Below, one piece after another: positions 1 to 13,130 of a stretch of DNA of 64,000 nucleotides. Within the stretch, counting starts at the first letter, position 1, and every line of letters starts with the position of its first letter. The translations under genes were made by a program, and so were the position numbers. The DNA comes from Pseudeuparius sepicola (Eukaryota > Arthropoda > Insecta > Coleoptera > Anthribidae). The notes below the pieces were generated by a model. The model saw only the letters and a list, made by a program, of their open reading frames with translations. It was not told the origin of the DNA and did no database searches. The stretch lies in assembly GCA_963920635.1 (NCBI GenBank), contig OY987298.1, forward strand, positions 125,497,735 to 125,561,734, written 5' to 3'.

Positions 1-77
1 TCGACTTACTCAGAGTGTTTTAAATTGAAAGTAATTCAGTCTTGATTGGAAACTTCCACAGGCAGAATGTGATGAAC

Positions 78-276
78 CTGAGTTTCTTCCGGATGGATCC
101 TGCGTCAGCGAAACTTTTCGTTCCAAGCTTTCGTCCTCGATTGCACGGGACATTTTCGGGACGCGACGATCAGTGAGAGTGAGATCGTCGCGTCCTGAGG
201 ATGTCCCGTGCAATCGAGGATGAAAGCTTGGAACGAAAAGTTTCGCTGATGCAGGATCCATCCGGAAGAAACTCAG
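78..276. repeat. near-perfect ~200-bp hairpin
   Basis: The left arm (78-about 170) and right arm (about 182-276) are reverse complements over roughly 93 bp, separated by a loop of about 10 bases centred near 177. Both arms carry CTGAGTTTCTTCCGG at the outer end. The short open frames on the two strands are mirror images produced by the palindrome and are not genes. It is probably a fold-back or MITE-type repeat. I see no clear target duplication. Confidence 0.8.
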
Positions 277-434
277 AAATTAAACAGATTATACACGATG
301 TGTTCATATGGATTGAGTTGACAGGAGAGGAAACAATTTTATTATTGGCTTTTCGACGAAAAGTCATTCTTTATAAAAAAAATCTGCTAGCCGAAAGAAT
401 GAGGTTACCATAATATACAAATTTTAGATCAAAT

Positions 435-1793
435 GTACAGGGTGGGCCAAATTTGACACTTTTAAAGATAAACTCCTCTCTTTAACGGAGATAGACGAAA
501 ACTGATATCGGTGTCTGAGGCTCATTTTTTTATGGTAAACTTCAACCGCAAATAGATATCTGTCACCGTTCTTGAGTTACAGGGCGTTTTTCGAAAATGT
601 GCGTTTTCGAAAAGTGGCCGTAACTGTTTTTGGGTTGAAAATTTTGTGTTTCTGTAAAAATATTCCTAAAGCACTACTTTACGTAGAATACAATACTCTA
701 CTACATTTTTTCAAGTAAAAAATGATTTTTTAAATGGAGCACCTTGCATATTTTTGCATTTTTTAATACAGCATTAAATTACCATTCCAAAAATATATCT
801 ATAATTCTTGATGGTTTACCTAAGTTGACGAGAAAATGAAATGCTGTGAAAAATGTTTACTGTTATCTGTCAAATTTTCAGTTAAGCTGTTTTGGCACTT
901 TAAAGATTTTTCTGTTATTGTGTAATTGATAAACTTTATAACATGAAATGTGAAAGTTATGAAAAATGGGATATGTCTGTTTTATACAATCCCGGGAAAA
1001 TGCAGATGCAACGAGCAATTTATACTACGAGCGGTATCCAGAGAGAATACATCCTTTCAAGGACATTTTTGCGACACAATTTGATTAATAGTGGGCATTT
1101 TGAAAAGGATAGGCTAAAAACGTATGAGTTAAACAGAGATAGGCATTTTCCCCGGATTGTATATCATATGCTATTTTTCATAACTTTCCAATAGGTATAA
1201 TTATAGGTAGGTTATAAAGTTTATAAACTACACAAAAATAGAAAAATCTTTACATTGCCTAAACAGCTTAAGTGAAAATTTGATAGGTAACAGTAAACAT
1301 TTTTCCACGGTTGTTTCATTGTCTCACCGTCCAAAGCCTACTTGTTGAAAGAGCGCGATTTCAATATGTATACACCTGAAATAAAAGCCATTAGTAATTA
1401 ATTGATAACTACTCAAGTATGGAATGGTAATTTTTTGCTTTATTAAAAAATGCAAAAATATACAGGGTGTAGCATTTAAAAAAAAATTCATCGGTAACTC
1501 TTAAAGCATTGACTTGAAAAAAAAATGTAGTAGCAGCATTGGATTCTACGTAAAAAGGTGCTTTAGGATTGTATTTACAGAAACACAAAATTTTCAACCA
1601 GAAAAAAGTTACGGCTACTTTTCAAAAACGCACATTTCCGAAAAACTCAAGAACGGTGACAGATATCGATTTGCGATTTTGCCATTTTGTTTATCATAAA
1701 AAATGAACCTCAGACACCGATATCAGTTTTCGCCTATCTCCGTTAAACATAGGAGTTTGCCTTTAAAAGTGTCCAATTTGGCCCACCCTGTAC
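435..1793. mobile_element. fold-back element with GTACAGGGTGGGCC termini
   Basis: The ends are GTACAGGGTGGGCC and its reverse complement. The arms match imperfectly over about 370 bp (435-about 800 and about 1425-1793), with further inverted matches inside (about 830-900 against 1250-1320). The centre holds an 83-codon frame at 943-1194 with no recognisable product. It is a non-autonomous DNA element of a type repeated many times in this window (ACAGGGTG ends). Confidence 0.75.
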
Positions 1794-3555
1794 AGGATGT
1801 TGATACATTAAAAGCACAAAATGATTCAAGAGGGAAGTATCATTATTTGTTATTTTAGACAAAATATTTATAAAAAAAGTCTTTTGTTATCCAAAACAAA
1901 GCCTTAATACAAACTTTAAAACTTTAATTTGGAATTGTATGTTTTTATTTTTAAATTGAACTTACGAAAATTCCAAATGGAAATCAGTCAATAATAATAA
2001 TGGAACAACATTTTGTACGTTTGTGAAAAAATAATTCTACATGACCTCTTTCAATCTCCACAAATTTCTCCATTCATTTCAGAAACTCAACATTAAATTA
2101 AAATTAAAATTTGTATTGAGGCTTTATTTTGGATTATAGACAACTTTATTTTATAAACATATTGTCTAAAAATAAATAAATATGTTTTCTCTAATTTATT
2201 AACACCCAGTACATCTGATTTAAGATGTTTATATGGTAATCTTATTTTCTCGACAAGCAGAATGACTTTTTGTTATAACTACTTAAAATAAATAATAGTT
2301 TTTTCTTGCCTTGTCAGCTCTATCCCTGGACATACTCTGTATATCCAAATTGGAATCCGGGGAAACGCAGCCTTATTTTAAGGGCGAATCCTCAAAATGT
2401 GTTATATGAGTGCTAGTTTGCTATACTACTAATATTATTATTGTCACACTATACTACTGATCTTGGGCGGTCATAAAATTATAATTATTATTGTAACCAA
2501 TATAAAAATCTAATTAATCACCAGAGATCTCTTGAAATCTGAATTGGTTTCTCAGTCACATAAAAATCCTTAAAGCAGAACAACAAGAACAACTAGATAC
2601 AACAGTCACATATTTCCAAAGGTACGAACGCCATGATTTATCCAGGACTTGTGGCATCCTGAATTGTGCCATACATTCACAATAATAAACAACAGGTTGT
2701 GCGCCGCGCAGCCAAGCTGAAACTGGTTGTAATTATTTTCAGCGAAAAAGAAACAAGAGCAAGTTAGTCGGAGACGGGAGGCGGTGGTGGCTATGCGACG
2801 TCGGTATCTAGTTTTCTGGAAAGGACTGGCCTTTGTTCTGTCTACAATGGCGCGCACCGGTAATGAACAGACATTCTCCCGGGCGTGCATTTCCCGTTTA
2901 TAGTTTGACACGGGAGATAATAGTCTGTATTGAGGCCAGAAAACAACTATTTAGTTGAAAAACCTTTAACCACCATAAGAACTCGATATTCTTGTAACGT
3001 GCTATAATAATAGATACCTATACCTATATCTACGTCCCAAATACAATAATATTACTACATAATACAGTGTGTCCCTAGATATTAAAATTAAAAAAAGAGA
3101 TGTGAGACAACATAGTAGGACAAACCCGAACGTGGTCAACGGGAACGGCTTCCAGCCACCCGGACCGTCTGAACTCGCGGATATCCCGTAAGCAGTTCAC
3201 CCGTCTGTGTCTCAGGCTCTGCTGTCCATGTCCATTCCGGGGGGAGAATTCCCCTTACAGCGCTCACGCGTCGGCGCGAGCGGCACCAATACTCCTGGAC
3301 GGTACGGCTCTCACCCAGAGGCCATAATAACACCTGGGCGGTTCCCCTCCGCCAGAACACACGCGCAATAGACACAAACTTGTTTCTAAAATATAAACCA
3401 AGACGTTTAAAAACACTTTAAACATTTAAAACTTCTCAAACCCCAAGCTGCCGCTTTCAGTTGTGTCACAAATGACATGTAACGTCGGACTATGATGGTC
3501 ACGTGCTTTTTGTGCGCCATGGCCTGTCTTTATCGTAGGCCTCGCCTTCGAAGTA
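1794..3555. other. intergenic DNA with two GC-rich patches
   Basis: It is mostly AT-rich with no recognisable gene. Two patches stand out by composition: about 2690-2900 and about 3130-3370. The second holds a 79-codon minus-strand frame (3136-3375) that I do not recognise; it could be a fragment of a retroelement or host regulatory DNA. No terminal repeats were found for either patch. Confidence 0.4.
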
Positions 3556-5866
3556 ATGTTTTTATTTGATAGTTCCTATTTCTAAGTAAAAGGATTATGT
3601 TTTTAGATGCAGTACCATGTACGGTATACTATACCAGCAGATTGACCCACTTATTTGGCCTAGCCCAGAATAAGTAGGAGTGAAGATCCTGAAGTAAAAA
3701 ATGCAAAAATGAATTGATATTTTTAAGAACAAATGTGATCTTGAGGAACAACCCAAGCAAAGTACAAACTTGATTCAACTAACACCGTTGTTATTACTTA
3801 ATATTATAATTATTCTAATAATATTGCACAAAAGTTAATGTTTTAAATGTTAACTTCAAAAATAATGGAATAAAATAATAGTATGTTATTAGGTTGAGAA
3901 GTGAGCCATTATTTACCGAGCATTTTTTATAATATGCGAGGTAAATAATGGCCTTCCCAACCGAAGTGTATATAGAATTTTTTTACTACCTACTGACATT
4001 GAAATATTGACATATTTTACATATTTGATTAGATTTTGATACTTAAGTCATTTCTCGCTTTTTTCAAATACTTCGAAATATCAAGTAGCCTGGGAGTTCA
4101 GTTGTCAAGCTAATAAAATGAAATTAATTTTTAAATGTCATATGGAAAATTTTTCATTTTTTTTTTATTATCAATTATTTACCTAGGGAGAGAAACATTA
4201 CTTCTCATTTAGAGGAATGAGGTAAATAATGGTTATTTCTCAGGTTAGTAGTAAAAAAGTAAGTTATAGCATTATTTCTTTCACTTTGTGTAGCGTTTTG
4301 TAGTACTGTCGAAAATATATCTTTAAAAGACCTAGAGTTGGAAATAAAAGCATATAGTCCTCCTTACGGCAGAATGCGTGCGACGTAAGGGTTAAGAACT
4401 CGCAAATATTATAGAATTAGTCACAGTTCAGGGGCGTAGCTCAATTTTGTGTAACTCACTGACTTAATTCGCATATAATTGTTATTTAATTTATTGTTAA
4501 TATTATTCTTAACGGTGATGCCTTATACTATGGAGGAAGGCAAACCCGTATAACATTGGCAATATTTCTCGTGCTTGAGAATGCAACGTTCTTCCCTGTT
4601 TACTCATTTTGCACACGTTAACTCCCGAACATACGAAACGCCACTGAGCTCTCTGAGCCGGCGGAAAAAACTTGCCAGCGGCCTATAAAATGAGCGCTGT
4701 GTGTAGCCCAAATACGCAGTTAACTTTACGTACTATAGAAACAGGCACAAAACGCGTTCGCTAACTGGTTTTGTCAGCCGACTCCTTGGCAGAAGTGCTG
4801 TGTTGCCGTATTTCAAAGGCGATGGTAGACGTGACGATATTGAAAAAAATATAATAGGCGTTTTATCACATCGCGTTAAAATAAATGATAAACACAAATG
4901 GGCAAGTGGTCCCGTGATGCGAATGCGAGCTTTATTTTTTCGGTATAACAGAGTTCAGAAATTCGGCTTCAATATGATAAAACTTGTATAGTAACGACAA
5001 ATAACGACTACTTGTATAGGAAATCTCTTAAGTAGGTATTATGCGCTTTTATTTATACACATCACATCTAAAGGCAGAGCCGAAAACACAAGCTAGAATT
5101 CGCTAAAATAAGCACATATGCTTAATAAACATTAGCTCAAAAACACTTGGTTCTCCATATACAGCGTGTTGAAGCTTTTCCAAAAATATCACATATTTTT
5201 TTAATTCCTTTCAAGCCCGTTTAGGAATTCCAACAAAATTTCATACATATTATGGGTTGTCATTTTGTGCAATAATTTGGCCCTGTTCAGATGAGAAGCG
5301 GCGTAGATACAAATAATTTTATTTTACATGCCAGCATAATCACCTTGGCACTAGTTTAAAAAATCCGAAAATTTTTGGTTTTGCACAGGACCTTACTACT
5401 TTTTCTACAATTATTTACAGTAACTATTTGTATCTACGCCGCTAGTCATCTGAACGGGGTCAATGTATTGCACAAAATGGCAACCGTCCAATGCATAATG
5501 TGTACCAAATTTGGTTGGAATTCCTAAATGGGCTCGAAAGAAATTTAAAAAAATATGTTATTTTTGGAAAATTTTCAACACGCTGTATATGGATAACCAA
5601 GCGTTTTTGAGCTAATGTTTATTAAGCCTATGTGCTTATTTTAGCGAGTTCTACCTTGCGTTTTCGGGTCTGCCTTTAGATGTGACTCACCCTGTATAAT
5701 TATGAGGTACAAAACAAAAAATAGTACCTAATTCATTTTGACTCCTATACTTATTCTGGGTCAGGGCAAATAACTGGGTCAGTCTGCTGGTAGTGTACCG
5801 TACATGGTGCTGCATCTAAAAAGATATAATCCATTTACTTACAAATAAGAACTATCAAACAAGAAC
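3556..5866. mobile_element. 2.3-kb element with ~130-bp inverted termini
   Basis: Sequence at about 3556-3690 recurs inverted at about 5743-5866; both arms include the stretch around GTACGGTA and CAGCAGA/TCTGCTG. The interior contains a TATAAAA at about 4684 and a 63-codon frame at 4800-4991 without a usual ATG. Neither identifies a product. A second palindromic element (5054-5698) is nested near the right end. Class is unknown. Confidence 0.6.
5054..5698. mobile_element. nested palindromic element
   Basis: The arms at about 5054-5310 and 5435-5698 are inverted copies of about 260 bp with scattered mismatches. The right end reads CACCCTGTATA, the hallmark terminus of the other fold-back elements here. 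The centre is short (about 120 bp) and has no coding frame. Confidence 0.75.
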
Positions 5867-6880
5867 ATAACTTTGACCGAGCGAGGGTGCTCCCGCAACT
5901 TAGCCGATTAAAGTGTGCCTGGTCGATTCCACAAAGTACATAATCCTAAGGTACTTCTTTCATCAGTATCCTCACCCTCAGTGAGAAAATGTTGTTTGCA
6001 CGCCTAAAAACATGTTTCACTGATTCACATACCTACCTACTTTCAAAACTAAATTAATTTTAGCCCTTCTAACCTGTAATGTTGTGGTCCTGTGTGCTCT
6101 AGTAAAAAATCTTGGCGTTCAATTAATTGCAGAATAGCTTTAAAACGCACCAAAATACACATATGCACGAAAATGTCGCCGAAAATTCAAAGGGACGCAA
6201 GGTAAATCTCACGTAAACATCGGCCGGATTACGATCCGCGTACAGTTAGGCGAGTTGTTTGGCCTTGTCTTTTAGGTGGCGTTGGCCGAGGGCAATGACT
6301 AGAATTTGCAATAGATCGAAAATAGGTTATTGGACATTGTGACCACTCGACGAGCTCTTGTAGAAATCGCTGCGAATGAAATAAAAAAATAGCTACGACG
6401 CATTACCCAAATTAAAATAAACTATGCAACGATGGCTATTCTGTGCTTGTATTAAGGAACAGAGGACAACATTTCTAACAACTTCTATAAAAAAGTTACT
6501 TCGTTAAGAAGCGGTGAGCTGTGGCAAATATGATTATGTCTAAACTATGGTGAGTGCTTCAGCACTAGGTGAGTCTTGATATTATTATTTATGCGGGATG
6601 AGAGGACTAGAATCGAACACCCGCTTAAAATAGTAACGCGCCGATGCTGCACCCCACGGGAGTTTGAATTTTTTTTACAGATTTTCAAGGAATTATTTTA
6701 CGTTATGGCAATGCTGTAGTAGGAAGCCATCGCTTCAATAATAAGGGACCCTGTGAAAAGTGGATCTTAAACTGTCTTCAAAAATTTTGTACACTTGTAA
6801 AAAAATACTTTCAAGTTACACCCCTGTATAGTGAAGCAGTTATTTCTGGGACACGTTTTTTTTTATAATATGTGGTCATT
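5867..6880. other. intergenic, no feature recognised
   Basis: No gene, RNA or clear repeat boundary was seen. The stretch around 6190-6300 is less AT-rich than its surroundings but has no supported reading frame. Confidence 0.4.
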
Positions 6881-7148
6881 AGCACAGAATAAATAGCTTC
6901 ACAACAGAAGCGTCCATAAAGACATGTGTTAAAAGGATGCTCGCTTTGACGCGAAATATCTTCTAAAGGGATAAACATTGTGCATTTTATTTGATTTTAC
7001 ATTAATCTACATTGCAATGAGATTGTATTAGGACCAAATTTATGTATAAGGTATTGGTTATTTTTCTGTAAATTGAAATGGAGGCTCGCTTATTTTTGAC
7101 ACATGTCTTTATGGACGCTTCTGTTGTGAAGCTATTTAATCTGTGTCA
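6881..7148. repeat. short inverted-repeat (MITE-like) unit
   Basis: The left arm at 6881-6929 recurs inverted at about 7099-7148, each carrying a run around ACAACAGAAGCGTCC and its complement. Arms are about 49 bp with few mismatches and the spacer is about 170 bp. No coding potential. Confidence 0.75.
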
Positions 7149-7236
7149 TTAGATACTTCACGTTGTTTAATATTTCGACATAATTTCGAAATTTCGGCAA
7201 GTCTAATGTTCGGCAAAAATTATTACACAGAAAATT

Positions 7237-7917
7237 CCATACCTACCTTTTTTGACCAATCAGAGGCTCGTTCTTTGCTTCGTTTTCATGGCAATTTAAA
7301 AAATGTCCGGAAATATTCTCACTTGCTCTAGGCAGCAGGAGGTGATTACAGCGTAAATTTTTTTGACAAATGTCATTACTATAATGTGACATTGTAACAA
7401 TTAGATACCCGACAAAAATTTTGATAATAATTTCGTTTAATTTACGTGTAGGTATGGAATTTTCTTACCGAATCCCCCACGTTCTTGAATTAATATCCGA
7501 AAATTTTTCTCGAACACGATTTTTTTAAGAAATTTATCCCTCGTCAATAATTCAAGCACTAGGCCGATTACTAGTGAAAATTTGATACCTACCTTTTTTG
7601 ACCAATTAGAGGCTCGTTTTTTGCTTCGCTGTCATGGCAACTTGCAGTTGCTCTAGGCAGCAGGAGGCGATTACAGCGGAAATTTTTTGACAGATGTCAT
7701 TATTATAATGTGACATTGTAACATATACTCAACAAAAATTTTGATGATAATTTCGATTGATTTACGTGTAGGTATGGAATTTTCTTACCGAATCTTCCAC
7801 GTTCTTGAATTAATATCCGTAAATTTTTCTCTAACATGAATTTTTTAAGAACATTCGTGTACTCGAAAAATTACTGCAATAATTCAAGCACTCGGGCGAT
7901 TACTAGTGAATATTTTT
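7237..7917. repeat. two tandem ~350-bp units
   Basis: Unit 1 (about 7237-7585) and unit 2 (about 7586-7917) are direct copies with several substitutions and small deletions. Each starts with ATACCTACCTTTTTTGACCA and contains the reverse motif GGTATGGAATTTTCTTACCG about 210 bp later, so each unit also has internal inverted symmetry. No gene is present. Confidence 0.8.
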
Positions 7918-8039
7918 TAGAAAATGATTTACTTTTTTAATTTAAAACCTACAGTAACCTAATTTAATCATATTCTTAATCTTGTTCGCACGTGTTGTCA
8001 ACAGAAATAAATACTTATTTTAACCTTATTTTCATGCCC

Positions 8040-8265
8040 GCTCAAATGTATCCAGGTAACATTTGAGAATCCTCCAATCTTTAGAAATCTCGCCAGCTGC
8101 TTTCCGCTTCCTCGGCAAATAGCAAGTCGTCGGTGGCACGCCTGGAAGAGGGAAACAGAGGGGTGCGCGCCACCCCTCAAAACTTGGATTCCTGGGGGAT
8201 GCAATTCAACCGGTTCAAGCCAGGAAGTCAAGCGCAAGGCGCAGGTCAATTAGCAGAATGACTAT
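8040..8265. other. GC-rich island with hairpin motif
   Basis: A patch of higher GC in AT-rich DNA. It contains a near-palindrome (8-bp arms GAGGGGTG / CACCCCTC around CGCGC) near 8158-8178 and a CAATTAGC near 8247. The same combination appears in the island at 12.3-12.4 kb. The minus-strand 83-codon frame here has no recognisable domain. It could be host regulatory DNA. Confidence 0.35.
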
Positions 8266-8476
8266 TCGTCCGGGACCGTGCGGACAAGCTACCGGTATTT
8301 GATTTATGGATAGGCTAGAACAGCACTGGGCCTAGTACCTACAATTTGACTTAATCGATCATTCGAAAACTTTGTCTTTATTTTATGTATTCTATTATTT
8401 CAGTGTGCCCAAAAAATTTGATTCATGAGAATAAAGTAGGTAATGGAAGTTCCATAAATGTTATTTTCTTCGTAAC

Positions 8477-9737
8477 TATACAGGGTGTCTACTGACGGAG
8501 GGCCACTTGGAAATATCTCGACAAATATGCATTTTTCGGAGAACTTTATTTGAAAAAAAAATTACCTTTTTGATGGCCCAACTTTGTGTAAAAACAAATT
8601 CGAGATCCATGGCCTACTTTCCGAGAAATTTTTGAAAAACCCGAAAATTGCCGAAACTTATTTGGTATGTAACTTTTTTATTTCAAGAGTTATCGAAAAA
8701 GTTTCTGAATAGAATCTGTAGGCAAAATTGATTACTTTAAGCCTGCTTTATCATAATTTGGCAAAATGCCGCGGATTAGGGGGTGCTCTCTTAGCGCTTA
8801 AAAAAAGTTACTCAATTATAGCAGGCCATGGCGTCAAAAAACTACCTATTTTATGCACTTTCGATCGATTTTTTGATTTTTTTTAAATATGGTTCTATTT
8901 GGACTAGGGGCGTTTGGATATCTATGTTTATATTGTGTTAACGCTAGCGTTGAATTAAAGTTGCTTTCCACGTACATTACAAATAAATTGAATGTGTCTT
9001 CGTTTGAAAATGCCATGCTAATTTTATACAAGTACCTATTTCTTAAATCAATTCTTCGATCAAACAATAATGTTTGAAAGATCCAATTGATTGACTGACA
9101 GAAGCTGGTTGCTATTGTTTTTCAAGGCATACTAGAAAATTTCAAAAATGTGGGAGATGCAGATTTCTCGCAACAAATTTCATTTCGACAAAAGATTTGC
9201 AATGTAATGTGTTGTGAAATTAATTAAATCGATAGCTGTAGTTTATTTAACCGAACTTTGAAAGCATTTTTCCAAGACATCTAAATTTTATTTTTTTTTT
9301 TTCAAAAAAAAATTGTAAATCAGGCTAACGCAAATGATATGTAGCGCAATCGAAAGTGCATAAAATAGGTAGTTTTTTGACGCCATGGCCTGCTATAATT
9401 GAGTAACTTTTTTTAAGCGCTAAGAGAGCACCCCCTAAACCGCGGCATTTTGCCAAATTATGATAAAGCAGGCTTAAAGTAATCAATTTTGCCTACGGAT
9501 TCTATTCAGAAGCTTTTTCGATAACTCTTGAAATTAAAAAAGTTACATACCAAAGAAGTTTCGGCAATTTTCGGGTTTTTCAAAAATTTCTCGGAAAGTA
9601 GGCCATGGATCTCGAATTTGTTTTTACACAAAGTTGGGCGATCAAAAAGGTATTTTTTTTTCAAATAAAGTTTTCCGAAAAATGCATATTTGTCGAGATA
9701 TTTCCAAGTGGCCCTCCGTCAGTAGACACCCTGTATA
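8477..9737. mobile_element. fold-back element with ~390-bp arms
   Basis: The ends are TATACAGGGTGTCTACTGAC and its complement. The arms (about 8477-8872 and about 9345-9737) are nearly identical inverted copies. The central 470 bp is AT-rich without a gene; paired short frames on both strands are shadows. It is a non-autonomous, long-armed inverted-repeat element. Confidence 0.85.
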
Positions 9738-10102
9738 CTGCGCATTTTTTCGTCAAATTTTGTGCCAACACTAGAACAGTGGTGCGGTGATATTGTGATT
9801 CAATCGTTTTCGGATTTAGTACAAAATTTATCGCCGCCAAAGGGTTCCTTCTTTTAAAGCCGAGAAACATGATCAGCTTTAAGAGCCAAGAACATGAGGT
9901 GCCAAACAAGGTCTTGTTAACAATAAGTGCGTTATAAACAGTTGTTGAACATACTCCAGAAGGTTATGTTTGAAAACCATCCCACGATTTGAAAAATGTA
10001 ATTATATGGCCATCCGTGCGCAATAGTGCGACCTTGCGGAATGGACTAATTCACTAAAAAAAGTTCTTGATTTTTTACTTGGATTTTATGAAGAGCCTCT
10101 AG

Positions 10103-10956
10103 ATATACATGGTGTTCAAGTTTTTAGTGACAAAACTTTAGGAATCTATAGAAAACGTCAAAATAAGATGATCCTAACGGTTTTCAATATACAATGCGTC
10201 AAAATTCAATTTTTTTCAAGTTTTCATAAAGGAACACAGTTAAGGCAAACATACCTATTTGTTACAGTTTAGACACTCATAAAATACTATAAACTAAAAA
10301 TAATTCAGCCCATCTACTTGCACCAGTGCCGGAGAGACGGGGGTTAACATTCATATTTTTAATAACAAAATGGTACGCCATTGGAGAAGTAGGTAATCTT
10401 TTTGCCTTCACTAAATTTTAGAATCAATTCTACCAAAAAACTATTCTTGACTTTTGGTCGAAAAATGTACCGTATTTGAAAAATTCACTTTTGTGCGTTT
10501 TAATTTTTTTTACCAGTCTAGGCTTTCGAAATTTTGCACACCTACTCAGTTTTTAATTCGGAAACAACTTTCCTTAATAACATTTTGTTCTAAAATCAAC
10601 AAAAAGGTTTCTAGATTCGAAAAATCATATGTGCCGGGAATTAGAAAAAATATTTTCCAGTGGCGTACCATATGATTGTGGACCCCGTCTCTCCGGTACT
10701 GGCGGAAGTAGATAAGCTAAATTGTCTTTAATTTAGTATTTATATATAGTATTTAATAAGTGCCTAAACTGTACTAAATATGTTTGCCCTAACTGTCTTC
10801 CTTGGAAGTTTGGAAAAAAATTGAATTTTGCCACCATGTATGAAAAAAAAAAACCGTCAGGATTTCGATACATGTTTATAAGAAAAAATCTACTTATTTA
10901 GACGTTTTCTATAGGTTTGTAAAGTTGTGTAACTAAAAGTTGGACCACCCTGTATA
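10103..10956. mobile_element. fold-back element
   Basis: The left end (TATACATGGTGTTCAAGTTT) and right end (complement of CCACCCTGTATA) bound imperfect inverted arms. An inner pair of inverted stretches around CCGGAGAGACGGGG lies at about 10328 and 10683. The arms cover most of the element and differ by many substitutions, so this copy is older than the one at 8477. No gene. Confidence 0.7.
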
Positions 10957-11233
10957 AGAAACGGCAGTTATTCGATTTTTTGGGCTTTAATTAAGCCAAA
11001 AAATGAAAATAAATTTTTAATTTCCGTAACAGTGACGTCACTCTTTCGGTTCGTACACTAATATATTATAATTTCTACTTATAGGAAACAATTAACAAGC
11101 ATCGGCACAAAGAATAACTTGTGTATTCTTTAAATACCCCAATAGAACCTATTAAATAGTAAGGTAATCGGCATCAAGCTGACATTTTCCGCTTTTTTAA
11201 ATTAGAGTTTTATTGGGCACTATACCCTAATAG

Positions 11234-12092
11234 CAGGGGCGTGCGGTGACATTTTAAGTAAGGGAAGCAATGTTTAAAATCTTACCTATTTGTAATGTAA
11301 TTCGATTCTTCGATCACTTTTTGCGAATTCGTCAATGACGTCATCATAAAAACGTCGATGCTCTAACATCGATGGAGAAGTATATTCTCAATAGACAACA
11401 GCGATACCTGTGAAAGTCATTCATTCATTTTTGTGCTTAAATTTTTCATAGGGGGTTTTGCTCTTCCGTTTGTAATTAATTGAAGCTTATCCGCAAAGTT
11501 TAATGTTGAAAATCCCTTTATTATTAAGGCATACACATTCACACACACTCTTATTACTTAATAAACTTTAAAATTTTCAACGTCATTCCCGACAGCCGAA
11601 GTTGACGGTATTTGCATGTCCACGTCCGTATTATTGTCTTCCATATCGCCCGAGATACGACGCGCGCGACGCACCGACGCAGATCAAAACCAACTAATTA
11701 AACAACGAACCTGCTGCAACGATAGCTTCCACGCCCGCTTAAAACAGGCGTTCTCATTCGCGTCAGCCAGTGCGGTGGAGGTGGAAAGTTCAAAAACCTC
11801 TCGACTATCGAACGCTACAGAAAAGCTGGCGGCCGGCATAGCTTACATTGTACTGTACTGCCGCTCGGTAGGATGAGCGCAGTCGGAGTCAACGCCGCAT
11901 TTGCTATAGGCATAACATATTGTAGATTTGATATAATGATATATAAGATAATTTTTAGCGTTTTTGATATACCTAGGTAACTAAACTAATTGCTTCCTGT
12001 TCAAAAATTCAAAAATTACATTTTATCATTTTACATCGTTTTGGTTTAGGGGAAGCACTGCTTCCCTTGCTTCCATGGACTGCACGCCCCTG
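11234..12092. mobile_element. hAT-type non-autonomous element
   Basis: The termini are CAGGGGCGTGC and GCACGCCCCTG, flanked by the 8-bp direct duplication CCTAATAG (11226-11233 and 12093-12100). An 8-bp duplication with CAGNGGCG-type termini is the signature of hAT transposons. Subterminal GGGAAGCA/TGCTTCCC motifs occur near both ends. The interior (859 bp total) is partly GC-rich and holds an 86-codon + frame (11616-11876) that I do not recognise as transposase. Confidence 0.85.
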
Positions 12093-12100
12093 CCTAATAG

Positions 12101-13130
12101 ATGGAGCGTCGGACAACGCCGCTTTTATCGATCATTTCCTACCGTCCGCGGGCATTCGGCGCGTCACATAGCACATAAAAATGTCGTTAGAACTTGTTTG
12201 TTTCCTCGTAAAGTTTTTTTGCCTTCCATACTTCAATCGGATCGAATTCCGCAAACTCCATTCTCGGCGAGATACGCGCGGGCCGTCGCCGATGGCGCCA
12301 TCGGCGCACAGGGGTGCGCGCCGCCCCCTCAAAAGTCGAAAGTCGGCGTAGCGCCGCGGGGGGCCGTAACCCCGCCGCCGCCCCGCCGATTCCGGCCCGG
12401 CAATCAGGCACAAAGCGGCGCGCAATTAGCGGGGCGACTGCTCGCCTCGGAACCGACGCCAAATTGGGCTCCGATTCACACCATGCCGGCGGCACTTCTC
12501 AGTGGCGGCTCGTGTACCGAGTGTGTCGTATGTACACGCGCGGCCCTTGAAATCGTTCCGATACGTGCGGACGCAAAGGCGTTCAACTGACAACGTTGCA
12601 ATTACCCCTCTCCTCTCTCGCGGTTTGAAAGCCAGCGATAACCTCAAAGGCGTAAGTGACGGCAAATCTAACATCTCATTACGCGACATTACCTTACGTG
12701 ACATTGCCAGTTACAGTGCGAAAAACAGTAAATTCGGCGCTCTTAGGTTGGCCTTAGATTGCCTGAATAATAGTGCAAAATCATATAACCCTGCCCACGG
12801 ACATTGGCGGCTTTTTTCGCAAAAGTCTTTCGACAACCTCGAATAGAGCCGTTCTAAAAATCGAAGAAGGTGATAAATCTCTTAATTGGGTGTCGTACTT
12901 TCCTCCGGTACCAAAAAGAACCTCGACAATCCGATATCTAAGAGAAATTCCCGATTCACGATTAACCACTTTCGAGAAACGTGACGGCTGTAGAATCAAC
13001 GAAACCAACGGAAAATCCTCTGGAACCACTATTGGAAATTGCTTGTTTTTTCTCATTTCTCGATTTTTCGGGGGCCCGGGAAGCATCAGAACCTCATCCG
13101 AAGACTCCATGAAATAAACCAAAGATTTGG
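12101..13130. other. GC-rich island, no gene recognised
   Basis: It is strongly GC-rich between about 12250 and 12550 and moderately so to 13100. Long overlapping frames exist on both strands (for example 12075-12590 + and 12781-13122 -), but they lack domains and look like composition effects. It contains GGGGTGCGCGCC (about 12312) and CAATTAGC (about 12424), as does the island at 8.1 kb. A CpG-rich promoter or enhancer of a host gene is one possible reading. Confidence 0.35.

Noticed and set aside
3136..3375. 79-codon minus frame in a GC-rich patch
   Set aside because: No recognisable domain; composition alone explains the open frame.
4684..4991. Gene driven by TATAAAA at 4684 with a 63-codon frame
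   Set aside because: The frame lacks an ATG and any domain, and the region lies inside a repeat element.
12075..13122. Several overlapping frames of 90-170 codons on both strands
   Set aside because: The island is GC-rich, so stops are rare in all frames; no domains, and frames overlap on both strands.
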